DNA from: Branchiostoma floridae
Lineage: Eukaryota; Chordata; Leptocardii; Amphioxiformes; Branchiostomatidae
Reading direction: 5' to 3'
DNA: 64,000 bases
Assembly (NCBI RefSeq): GCF_000003815.2
Contig: NC_049984.1
Location: 12,269,186-12,333,185, forward strand
A program made the position numbers and the translations under genes. Each line of letters opens with the position of its first letter. The first letter of the stretch is position 1. Below, one piece after another: positions 13,039 through 23,583 of the stretch. The notes beneath the pieces were generated by a model. The model was not told the DNA's origin and did not search any database. It saw only the letters and a program-made list of their open reading frames with translations.

Positions 13039-13659
13039 AGTGCCGACGTGAGGAAAGAGGCGGCGCTTTTAATCACGACGAGGAAACCGAAACAGCTCAA
13101 ACTCGTCATCAAAGATGGCCGCCGCATAGTTATCGACATGTCGACGGATCTCAAGTCGCGCCGGTGACTTCCAAAAGCCGTTCTTTTCGTCAAACTCATT
13201 CGTTTGAGTTGACATGGAACGACCTCGTAGCTGACCTAGTACATTTTACCTATTAATGGTATAGGTGTTGTCGTCAGGTGTGTATAGTCAGCTAGCTGGA
13301 TATAATACAAACTACATCCTCAATCTTTTATCTCACAATGTGTCTAGTGTCTGTGAAACAGTGAAGATATTTTACGATGATAATTCCTTTGACTGGAATA
13401 TTTTTGTAACATGGTGGCATCTTTTTGCACTTCACTTTTATGATGTTTGTAATATTGTAGTTTGTACTGGAAATTAAATCATGCGACTAAGAGTTGTAGG
13501 CGATATTGTAACAAAAGTAAATGGTAGATGTATATTGTTATCTTATTTGACGCCCTTCCTTATTTATCAGCTTCTAGAATGATATAGCTTCTTAAAGTTT
13601 TACACTTTGAGTGTACGTACAAACTTTATAGACAGAGCAATGGTGGGTGTGAATGTGAG

Positions 13660-13885
13660 TTAAGCGAGTATATCACTGGACTGCTAAAATGCGCCAAAAT
13701 GAGCCACGCAAAGTGACGTCAGCCAAATTTCCTAGATATTCGCAGTTCGCAAAATGGCGCAAAACGTAATTTTGTTTGTAAATGTCACGTATTTTACCCG
13801 TCACTGTGACCGCCAATGAAAATGGCGCAAATTTGGTGCCATTTTCTGTCGCAAGTAGGCGCAGTCCAGCAAAATACCCGCTTTA
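13660..13885. mobile_element. MITE, 220 bp, TTA target-site duplication
   Basis: The element 13663-13882 has inverted ends AGCGRGTAT and CTGGACTGC with further internal inversions (AAAATGGCGCAA / TTGGTGCCATTTT). It is flanked by TTA on both sides (13660-13662, 13883-13885). A 3-bp TWA duplication is typical of PIF/Harbinger elements; assignment is inferred from this alone. Confidence 0.6.
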
Positions 13886-14540
13886 AATATGCCATATTGC
13901 AGAAAAGTTGTAATACAACTCCAATGTTTTCTTTCATAATTCACTGTCTACACTAAATCCTCAGGCGACAGCTTTGAGACAACGTTATTATGATAATCCT
14001 TCGTGTACCTCCTAACATTGCATTGTTCAAACCAATGACAGTACTCATAAGTATAAGCATATACAAACAAAGTTTGATATGAACAAAGTTTGATATGATA
14101 TTCTGTGTTGGTGTTATTGTATACTTCTGTGTTGGTAGTAATTGTCATGTTTTATTTTCTTCGGTCGGAGTAACAATTAAAAAGACTAATGTAAATACAT
14201 CTATGTATCGATTGTAAATGTAATGTATGTTTATGTAAGTTGTTTGAAATCTGTGTTCTCTTGTTGTGGTATGCTCAACGTCATATCGAAAAGACTGGCG
14301 TCACAGAAATCGGGACCGAAAAATATAAACGAGTAACATTTATGCAACGATGGGGTTAAAATGGAGACAAGCGAGGATGTGTTAGGGATCGGTATCAAAC
14401 AGTTGAAAGGAAATGACTCCTAATGTATGGGAAGAAAGTCTTATGAAATATCGACATTTGTAGAGAATCACGTTTGTAATCCTCAGTGTCATTCCTGTGT
14501 ACAATATGTATGAAATGACATGTTCTACCGTAGTGCACGT

Positions 14541-14578
14541 TGTTGGTTGGATGGCTGGTTGGTTGGTTGGCTGGTTGG
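14541..14578 (+). repeat. (TTGG)n simple repeat
   Basis: Imperfect tetranucleotide array, TTGG with GCTGG and ATGG variants, in the spacer after copy A. Confidence 0.9.
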
Positions 14579-14999
14579 TCACGATATGTGCATGTCTCAA
14601 TTCCGAGATTTAGTTGTGGTGAAGAACGTATGTCGGCGGACAAAACTGTCATTTGTGTTTTAAAAACGTACCAATAAATCTAATTTTACCAACTGAGTTG
14701 GATTGCACCTGGCTTGCTTTTTGTCTAAAGATCAGATGTGTGGGGTCATTGACCTCAATGAAACATGGAGGTAGTGTTTTGTGTGGCTGCGTCTGTTTGT
14801 ATTTTTTTGGATATTTGTAGTCAGAATAACTTAAGAGCCACTTCATGGATTGTGACGATACTTAGTCTACCAGGTCCAGGCCAATTGCGGGCCCCCATGA
14901 CGTGTGTGTGACTTTATTTATTAAGTTTTGCCATATTTGTAGAAGGATTGACATAACACGTGACTATCACCTTTTAAGATAACTGTTCGGTTTAATCCA

Positions 15000-15293
15000 C
15001 TCACACCGGGAAGGATCCCTGCTCTTTTCGACAGGTGTGCCGGTTCTTTTAACGTGCTTGAGGTGTGGCTCTTTCAAGCACAGGACCTTCATTCAACGTA
15101 TCATCCTATCTGAGGGAAGGCCCTAACTGAAGCTAGGTACACATTTCACCTGAGAGAAGTGAGGAAAGTAATGTTAAGTGCCTTTCCTAAGGGCACAACA
15201 TCGGATCACAATAGTTTTGAACCCGAGCAGTTTTGAACCCGAGACCTCTGGAGTTTAGGTCAAACACCTAACCGATTGCGCCACACGATGCAG
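15000..15293 (-). mobile_element. SINE remnant, tRNA-like head on minus strand
   Basis: The right end reads on the minus strand as a tRNA-like head with the B-box-like GGGTTCAAAA, duplicated once (ATAGTTTTGAACCCGAG / GCAGTTTTGAACCCGAG on the plus strand). The body has AGTGCCTTTCCTAAGGGCAC as in the other SINEs. Left limit uncertain. Confidence 0.6.
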
Positions 15294-15806
15294 TACTACA
15301 GAAGAACGTCCGGTTTTTAGACATACTTTGGTCTTGAATTTTTGGTGGCATACGGTTTTATTATGTGAAGAGCTCGAGGTTTTGTCCCCAGCAGCTTGCA
15401 AAATCGCCCTGGAACTGCAGTGGCGTTTTGTTAGAATCTTTCAAAGAGGATAAATCGAGAAAGGAACGGTGGATTTTACGTTATGTACTCTAACTACAAG
15501 AATCTTCGTGTGACACAGAAGTCAAAGGAACGTTAATGGGTATTCCGCAAAATTAACTTTTTGTTCTGTGCTAAGGGCTTTATCTTTACCCATGGAATTA
15601 GATCAGAAATTCAATTCAAACCGACGTCCCATAAAGACGTAGTGCGTCAACAGCTTGAAATTGTTTGTTTTTTCAATCAGGCTAATTCAATACAGGGGAA
15701 AATGACACAATTCAGACCAAGATGAAACGCGTTTCAGTTTGCCATAGAAACGAAAACAAATGACATCACGGTGAAAACGTAATTATACTAATTTCCTGCT
15801 CTCCAG

Positions 15807-15814
15807 TATATAAG
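15807..15814 (+). promoter_or_regulatory. TATA box of the ILEI-F5/8C gene
   Basis: TATATAAG lies 53 bp before the ATG at 15860, which predicts transcription start near 15837 and a 5' leader of only about 20-25 nt. Confidence 0.65.
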
Positions 15815-15859
15815 AATCACCAGGCGGCTTGTGACCCATAGTGTGAGCCGTCTGCCACA

Positions 15860-17068
15860 ATGGCCACTGCACGACTGTTGGCTGCCCTGGCCATCTTCGG
15901 AGTTTTGGGTCTGAAGTTTGCTGGTGTAGAAGGGGCGCCCGCGCCCTCGGAGCAGAAAGTGGATCCCATTATTCAACTACAAGATGATGTTTCCAAGCTT
16001 TACAAGGAGATTACAGCACAACAAGGTGTGTCCAAGGAACTGAGAAGTAGCATTAACCTGGTTCAGACTGACCTTAAGGATGTAAGGCGATACATGCACC
16101 AGATAGAAGCAGCGTCTTCTGCTAACCAAGAATCACCCATCAGCTCCTCAACCGTGGCACACACCAGAATCGTGTCTGCCTGCATCGACGACAAGGTGTA
16201 TCGTAAAGGTAAATCTGTCGTGTCAATCAACGGGAGGGAATACACCTCGCGGTATGGGAACGTCAATATTGTCACCTTTAACCAGACAACCGGACAGGTG
16301 ACGGGACAAGTGGCCTTCGACACGAGCAGGGGACAGGGTGGAGACATGCGGGTGTACCTGGACCAGATACCGCCTGACAGGGTGGTCCTCATCGCCATCC
16401 GTGACGTCGCGGTCAGTGTTCTGCCCACAGCCACTGACCACAAGCTGATCGAAGATTTCCAACTACGACTGACCAACTCTACCAAAGCAGACGAGGAGAA
16501 CTGGTTTGAAAAGGACACATCTTGGGTCATTGAGGAGACTGGAACCCCACATGTCTCTCATGGACATGTTTACGATGCCGCCAAAGTGCTGGACGGAAGG
16601 GGCGGCACCTTGTGGAATCCCGGTGGAGAGGGACGATACTACAATAACTGGAACATCGAATTCGATTTCCAAGCTTTTTACCAGATCTCGTCGATAAGAA
16701 TCCACAACTATGGAGACTGGACCCACGACGTGACCAAGTTCGTTCTCCAGGCGTCCTACAAAGTCGAGCCGTACGAGTGGATAGACGCGGTGTTCGGGGA
16801 ACTCCAGGACACGAGGAATGTTCGGGTACAGGAGTTCGGCGGCTTCTCGACCACTGCGAGGTTTTGGCGTTTCCTCGTCCAAGAAACCGGGAATGGCTAC
16901 CAACCGTGGCTCTGTGAGCTGGACTTCTTTGGATACAAGACACCGATGATGGCCTCCTTTGCCTCCATCGTCAAGAAGGGCTCCAAGACGTCTTGGGCCA
17001 TTGTCGACTCCAACATGATCGTGGACGGAGCTACCGTTATCGAGACCGTGATCCCTTTAGATGGTTAA
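15860..17068 (+). CDS. secreted ILEI/FAM3-like plus F5/8C (discoidin) domain protein
   Basis: Single uninterrupted frame of 402 codons, TAA at 17066-17068. Residues 1-25 form a signal peptide (ATARLLAALAIFGVLGLKF, small residues before APAPS), so the protein should be secreted. Residues 35-85 are amphipathic and probably a short coiled coil. Residues 104-200 resemble the ILEI/PANDER-like domain of FAM3 cytokine-like proteins and POMGNT1: YGNVNIVTFNQTTGQV, then AFDTSRG, IPPDRVVLIAIRD. Residues 228-360 resemble an F5/8 type C domain: DGRGGTLWNPG, WNIEFDFQAFYQISSIRIHN, ARFWRFLV, WLCELDFFGY. Two N-glycosylation sequons (NQT 141, NST 206). Only two cysteines are left after the signal (108, 352), so the usual F5/8C disulfide does not look standard. 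Close TATA box and an AATAAA at 17704 support a short complete gene. Ligand and role unknown; carbohydrate or membrane binding is inferred from the fold only. Confidence 0.85.
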   Translation: MATARLLAALAIFGVLGLKFAGVEGAPAPSEQKVDPIIQLQDDVSKLYKEITAQQGVSKELRSSINLVQTDLKDVRRYMHQIEAASSANQESPISSSTVAHTRIVSACIDDKVYRKGKSVVSINGREYTSRYGNVNIVTFNQTTGQVTGQVAFDTSRGQGGDMRVYLDQIPPDRVVLIAIRDVAVSVLPTATDHKLIEDFQLRLTNSTKADEENWFEKDTSWVIEETGTPHVSHGHVYDAAKVLDGRGGTLWNPGGEGRYYNNWNIEFDFQAFYQISSIRIHNYGDWTHDVTKFVLQASYKVEPYEWIDAVFGELQDTRNVRVQEFGGFSTTARFWRFLVQETGNGYQPWLCELDFFGYKTPMMASFASIVKKGSKTSWAIVDSNMIVDGATVIETVIPLDG

Positions 17069-17703
17069 TCATCACAATATTCTAATACTTTGATACACGA
17101 TACTTTCATGCTTGCTGTCTATATAAGTTTGCTCACCTAAGCCAAGTGACTTTAATGTTTGCAGTGATGGCTGTTTTGAAGTTAAGTCTGATAGTTGACG
17201 GTTTGATATAACAGTTTGTTCTATTTGTGCCCAGGCTGGCGCCTAGGTCTTTAGAACAAACATTTCTGACGACGTTTCTGAGTGTATATAAATGTCATGA
17301 GCTTAGCCCGGACACTGATGAAAAGTTTGATTACGAAATGTGCAAATTGTGTGCCTGTGCCTATCTTATATTTGTACGTATTACACGGTGAATATTATCA
17401 ACACTTGTTCACAACTCAGATCGCCACGTGTCAGAAAGAATTTGAAAAAAATATCACGATTTTAAGGAATCATTTTTGTCATTATCAATATTTCAGCTGC
17501 CAAACAAACTATGTGTAAACTAGCATATGCATGCCTCTGTTGTTAAATATTGTTACAACCCGTGCGCTATCGGCATGGTTTTGTCACGTCAATGTTTCAA
17601 TGTAAATCAATGTCACTAAAACGTGAAGATCTTCGGGTGAGCATTGCTCCATTATTTTTCCATTTAAAGGAAAACCTTTTAGAATTTATCTTGTTTCTGC
17701 TGT

Positions 17704-17709
17704 AATAAA
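17704..17709 (+). terminator. poly(A) signal of the ILEI-F5/8C gene
   Basis: AATAAA, 636 bp after the stop codon, followed by TG-rich sequence. It is the first canonical hexamer seen downstream of 17068. Confidence 0.6.
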
Positions 17710-20700
17710 GTTTGGAATGATATATAAAGCTTATGTTCTTTGAACTAGATTCAGACATCATTTTACGACAAATATGCCGAATTATCGAGCTATGGAGGTA
17801 TCAATTGAGTCCGGCTGTTTGTGTTTCCGGAGTTATGTTAAACTTAAGGCAATCGATTGCAATCATATATGGTTTGTTGGTACGTGTTGGGAACGCTATG
17901 GTCAATGTCGATTATGTGACCCCCTGGTGTGTGTGTTCTTGGTCCTGCAGCAGAATTTCCGGTTTTTGTACCTTTGCTCTGGACGTATTGTACATGTGGT
18001 CCTGTTTGAAAATGTATCATTCAACACGAGAAAATATCTACGTTTTCCTCATGCCAACTCTAACTGTATCTCCTTGTGAAGTCCAACAAAGTAGAGCTCT
18101 GAAGTTCAACAAACGAAGTAGATCTCCACCGCCAGGTACACTCGGAATGTTTGGAGCACCTGTACGTTGGGTGGTGTCGGCGTTGGCCACAAATTGCATC
18201 ACCTTCCCGAATGGCTAAGCACTAGATGACGGAGAAAAGTAAACTCACGGAAAATGTAAACAACACGACAAAGCGGTCTTGCATAATAGTTGGGCTAATC
18301 TGTGACTTATTAACTTTTGCGACGTGTCGACGGTTCGGGAATGGGGCCGTAATGATGTTGCAATTTGGTCTGAAATATTCTCAACGCTTACTTACACCGA
18401 AGCACAACACCGTGGGTATAAAGCTATAGTAGGAAACTTTTAAATATGTAAACTAGAACTTTAAAGACATCCATAGTGTTCCTTACTTATGAAAAAAAAC
18501 ACAGTCTTTCCGGTCAATTGTTTAAACCTGTCGCCACAAAGTCCGCAGAATTTAAAAGAAAAACGATAAAAAGGTATCACTCAATATCTATTAGTCATTT
18601 ACAGACATGCTGACTTCATAACCGATGAGGTTATACGGAGGTCATTTCGTCATGTTTTTTAAGGTAGCAAGGGGAATATAAATGTATTGTTAGCTTTCCT
18701 TTAAAATTTCTCACATGGCAACTCTTATCCCCAACGTTTCGTCGCAGTATTCAAAGAGAGAGTTGTAGTCAAAGTTTATCTAGTAGATTTATAGAGATTC
18801 AGTCTAATGTGTTATTTCAAAACTAGAAGAGTCTGCCATAACCCCCTTTACAGCCTCTATGGGTCATCAAAAGTCCTCGGCGACCTGACAAAATAGCACC
18901 ACCCATGGTAAATAAATCAATCGACTAGAACAGAACACATGACGGGGGCAAGGGCGCGGTAAAAAAAGTGCGCCATAGTCATAAGGAACAACACCGTGTA
19001 AGGTAAGGAGTGCTTCTTTGTTTTGTAGCGTAGCTGTAGAGACTATATAGCTAACTGTCTAGTTATGGGCCCAGTGAATGTTTCATTAGAATGTAACTAT
19101 GTCTAGATAGACGCGTAACAGGTTGCATATGCCAAAATCTTTTCTATGTTGATGTTTTGGTCCCCTCGCCGCACAGAACTTTCTCAGCTTTCTGCTCAAG
19201 AATCCTGAAGACGTGATTGCCCTTGCTAGTTCAATGATGACTAGATTTGACTTTTATTTCACAAGATTAAGACATTGGTGAAACGTTATGTGTTCAAAGT
19301 CCAACAGTGGCTGGTATACTGGCGTCGATAGTACAAACACAGACTGGCAACCAAATAATCCCACAGGAAACCATATTTTAGAGCAAGGTTGTGTACAAAT
19401 ATCTACTGTGCCAGGCGCTGAATGTTGAAACGGCAACAGAATTTGACGGAGTACTTGTGACTTCTTTGTGGGAAAATGTGGACCTCCTTTTTGAAAGATG
19501 TTAAAGTTAGTCTGTAAGATTGTTCTACCCCACCTGACACTCAGGATTTTGATACAGGGACGCTTTTATTGACGATTGATGACAGCCTTCATCCACGGTC
19601 ATGAAATGTGCAAAATTATGGCGTTTGCTCAAACTCTTGTAGTGTCTAGTGGAACATGACACACCAGTTTTTCTGGTAGTTTCAGTAGCAGGATATGTTT
19701 ATGTAGGGAGGGCTGCTACCCCTTGATAAACATGCTACATGTATCTACGTCAACATGGGACCCCAAAAGACAGGCGCAGCACCAACCGAGATACCGTAAC
19801 TATCCAGGATTGAACCGGAGACTAAGTTACCATCTAATATTCCCTGAAACATACAGTATGTACTCAATCGTCTGGCCGATAGTGGGATGTACTATCGTGT
19901 ATATGTACCGTTCATTTATCTTTCTGACGAGCAAAGGTCCATATGTGTAAGAAAGAAAATCAGACGCTGTTAAGGAGTTAAAGCGTGCGCCTCAGTACCG
20001 CATTCTTTCTATGTGTGAAAAATAAAGTAAGATCTACATTTCAGCCTGTTGTCGATTACGGCATTATAACATATAATGAGACAATTTACAGTAGATTTTG
20101 GCCAATTTGGGAAAAAAACAAGTGTGTTTTTATTTTGTTTATGTACATTAGGAGAAGACCTCGATAAGCAGTGCCTGCTTTCTGTCTCATCCTCTTAAAA
20201 AAAGGTGAAAAATAATAAAAAGAAACAGCGGTGGGTTTGTAAAGTGTAGTCTAGTCTATGTTTTGATGACACCATACCGCTTCTTTTGTCTACCAGTCCA
20301 CATGCATGAGTCAGAAAACATACAAAGATTACTTACATGCATGGATGACAAAGTGTAGTTCTTCGTTCAGAAACCCGTCCCCTTACCATTTTCCAAGGTT
20401 ACATAAGCTTTTATGTTGAATAGAAAAGAAGGTGTGATATATGTAGACTCCAGATTCTACATTGTAAAACCCTTTGTGACTGCTATTAATGTTTATCCAA
20501 CCCCTTAAACACTTGTGGTTGCAGGTGCAGTCTGTTCTTACATAACGTCACATGTACATGTGTTTTATTACACGATCATAATTCAGTGTCACTTTAATTA
20601 CGCACCTGCGTAGTTGAGCTACACTTGCAGGATATGATCTTTGATAATAACCGGGTATCGAGTGTGAAACAAACTCAGTGCAAACATAGTGAACGCCTAC

Positions 20701-20850
20701 CGGATATGTTCAACAAGTGGGTTAGTTCCCAGGTCTTTGTATCTAACGTTTCAAGTAATAAACGTACACATTGCATCAGCCAGTTTTACCGTGAGTTTAC
20801 CCAAGAAATCCTGTTCTGTAGCGGTGTACAAGGAGGGATGTCAGAAAGTC

Positions 20851-21193
20851 CAGGGCTACAACTTCCTGTCTAGAGATATTAACTGTTTCTCAGCTGTACC
20901 AGGGCTACAGCTTCGTGTCTAGAAATATTAACTGTTTCTCAACTGCACCAGGGCTCCAGCTTCGTGTCTAGAAATATTAACTGTTTCTCAACTGTATCAG
21001 GGCTACAACTTCGTGTCTAGAAATATTAACTCTTTCTCAACTGTACCGGGGCTACAACTTCGTGTCTAGAAATATTAACTGTTTCTCAACTGTACCAGGG
21101 CTACACCTTCGTGTCTAGAAATATTAACTCTTTCTCAACTGTACCGGGGCTACAACTTCGTGTCTAGAAATATTACCTGTTTCTTAACTGCGC
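20851..21193 (+). repeat. 49-bp minisatellite, seven copies
   Basis: Units begin at 20851, 20900, 20949, 20998, 21047, 21096 and 21145, each exactly 49 bp. Each has CAGGGCTACA, then TTCGTGTCTAGAAATATTA, then CTGTTTCTCAACTGTAC, with few substitutions and no length change. The eighth unit breaks off at 21194. Confidence 0.95.
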
Positions 21194-22990
21194 CAGTGGT
21201 TCCCGGGGAAACTTATTGGTTCTCGACCCACCAGGTTAGCCTGACCCCAAACTGTCAACACAGATATATCAGGTAGCTGTTTACTCCCGAGAAGCTCCAG
21301 GGAATAACAAAGAACGTCTTGTGCGCGTGTGATTACATCGTAACTTTGTTAGGTAGAGTAATTACTAAGAGTCAAGGATGTTTGGAGCAAATGCAGCAAA
21401 CTCGCATCCCGTAACGGCGAAGGACGACCACTGATAATCGTTTCTTATTTCTGAAAAATACTGACTAACGTTTTATGAGATATCAAGTCAAGTACGTTAA
21501 CTTCAACGGACCAGTCGTGGAGATCACAAACAACAAAGGGAATTTCAGGAGCTGGAAACCTCCAAACATCCAACATCTAAATCGGCCGTTTTTGTTGTTT
21601 GTGTTATTTTGCTGCACCATTATGTAAACTGTAAATTTCTACTCTGTGCCTTCTCTTCCAACCCAATCCAGTTCATTTGGTTTGTGTAGTTAGTAGTAGA
21701 TGTTGTTTTGGCAACACGGATGCCTTCGATGACTGACCATAATTACCACAAAAATTGACAACTTTAATATAATGTGTTTGTTTACTGTAATACTGTTTAT
21801 GTTTATCTGGATAGCACTGTCATGACAACAAACCCTCACAAATCAACTGAAGCACAGCACATAATGACGAGAAGATATGACATACTACTATTTTCAGTTA
21901 GTTCTATCCAGCTGGCCCCGTGTCCGAGAGCACGTTTAACATAAAGGGAATGGCTAGCAACTCCTCCCTGTAAATATATACCGTGCTACAGAAACAGCAA
22001 GAAAACCTTTGTGCACAACGAGGGACCGAACGAGAAAACGAACATTGGCAGGAAGGTTTTCATCAATGACAGTTCATGAGTAACTAAAAACGATTTCCAT
22101 GTCACAAGTAGCAACCCTCGAAAACACGAACCGCACACATGGCTACAAAAGCACTTTAACCAACACACATGTAAATACTTGCTTCACATAGCTTCGTCGC
22201 CACAAATGTATTCTTTAAAGCTTGACAAACATATGGTGTACAATCGATTGAGTTCAGGCGTAAAATGTTCATATGCAGAATCAAAGTCACACTGTGTCTC
22301 ACAGTGTTTGCGGGCTTGACAGGACTGTTACAGTGCCCGATCATCCTGCCAAGGATCCATACAACTACGTTTCACGTCAGAGCCATCAGTCAAATGTTGT
22401 TTACGATTTGCAGAAATGGGTCACTTGGCTCCCATGCTGTGTAAATGGTGCAGTGTTTGTGTATCCGTTTTGGTTCAAGAGACCAATAGTGGCGATGTAA
22501 GGGAAGACGTGTGCTGCAGACCAACAGGGCGTATTCCCTATTTGAAAAACTCATCTTTTGGAATGACAATTACTTCAACATGTAAACAAATTTTGACAAG
22601 GTTTGCGTTCAACTGATTGGTACTAAAAACTCATCAACAATTTAAAATAACGTAGTTAACGCTATATCCTCATCATGAATGACACCACTCCCCTACACAG
22701 TTTGAAGATCTTGCACAAAGTTGAAGTAGCATTTTGATTCAAACTGTCTAGGGACAGGATAGGACGTTTCTGATCATCGGAGGGCGTCGCTCCTCTACTG
22801 AATCGTATACACGAAAGATGGGAGTAACAAGGAGAGGAATAAGTAAGCTGCTGAATTTGAAGCGTTAAGTCAATTCTATTAAGAAGTGGGTAAATTCGTC
22901 TTCCACTGCCTAAAGAGAAGAAGTCTAACCCAACAAAACCAGTATAATGTACACTAGCATAGCATAGTCATAGAATGTAGTTCCTAGCAC

Positions 22991-23065
22991 CTTTGTATTT
23001 TTCCTTATTTTACATGTTGTTTGTACCTGCAATTAGCCCTCGGGCAAGAACTTGCAATAAACATT
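22991..23065 (+). repeat. dispersed repeat tail (LINE-like 3' end)
   Basis: Contains ATTAGCCCTCGGGC and TTGCAATAAACA, as in the segments at 735-800 (minus) and 31137-31213 (plus). Confidence 0.5.
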
Positions 23066-23324
23066 ATCCCAAAACGTATTTGTTGACGAGTTAACGTTAT
23101 GAACACTAACGCATGCAGTAAGCTGAAAGTGTATGTGTCAATGCTGTAGCCGCAGGTACATTCAGACAAAAATACTGAACAGCTAACATTTGCCGCATTT
23201 TTGTTTGTTTGTTTATCAAAATCACCTTAAATGTTCACGCAGTAGTTTTACACAATAAGTACAAGTTGCGTAAGACCCAGGCTATAAGACTAAATCTGCT
23301 CTTATCTAGAAATTGAGTGTAGTG

Positions 23325-23525
23325 GATATTTAGGGTTGTCGAGGTGTGACTCTCCTCAAACATGCACCTCCTTATCCGATAGGACGTTCCTATACCCACA
23401 GCTAGGTACTCAATGTCGAGTGAGAAAATAGGTGATAAGTGTCTTCCCCAAGGGTAAAACATAGGGATCCGAACTTTAAGGTTCTAAGTCAAGGACCCCA
23501 CCCTAACCACACAACCACCTTGCAG
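23325..23525 (-). mobile_element. degenerate SINE next to the copy B start
   Basis: Reads on the plus strand TAAGTGTCTTCCCCAAGGGTAAAACATAGGG-like body followed by a head ending in CACCTTGC, as in the other minus-strand SINEs, but much decayed. It ends about 60 bp before the ATG of transporter copy B, so it may lie in the 5' leader or proximal promoter. Confidence 0.45.
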
Positions 23526-23583
23526 CCTATTCGATTCACAGACAGTCTACCACAGCGCTTGAACCAAGAAAAACCTCCACAAA

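Larger units (their letters stand above)
13039..15806. other. spacer between transporter copy A and the ILEI-F5/8C gene
   Basis: Contains the 3' flank of copy A, a 220-bp MITE (13663-13882), a (TTGG)n stretch (14541-14578) and a SINE remnant (15000-15293). Open frames in this stretch show no recognised domain. Confidence 0.6.
17710..23583. other. gene-poor spacer before transporter copy B
   Basis: Nearly 6 kb without a protein block I recognise. The longest frames (for example 17733-18218, 161 codons) have no domain, no convincing splice sites and a composition like the surrounding DNA. It contains the 49-bp minisatellite, a dispersed repeat tail (22991-23065) and a SINE remnant next to the copy B start codon. 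Any 5' non-coding exon or promoter of copy B would be in its right part. Confidence 0.55.

Noticed and set aside
16063-16943. Several long minus-strand frames (up to 155 codons)
   Set aside because: Antisense shadows of the ILEI-F5/8C coding frame, with no domain or start context of their own.
17733-18218. 161-codon plus-strand frame
   Set aside because: No domain, no splice or poly(A) context, composition like the surrounding spacer, overlapped by another frame.
20851-21193. CRISPR-like array
   Set aside because: The 49-bp units are contiguous with no unique spacers, and the DNA is animal nuclear DNA.
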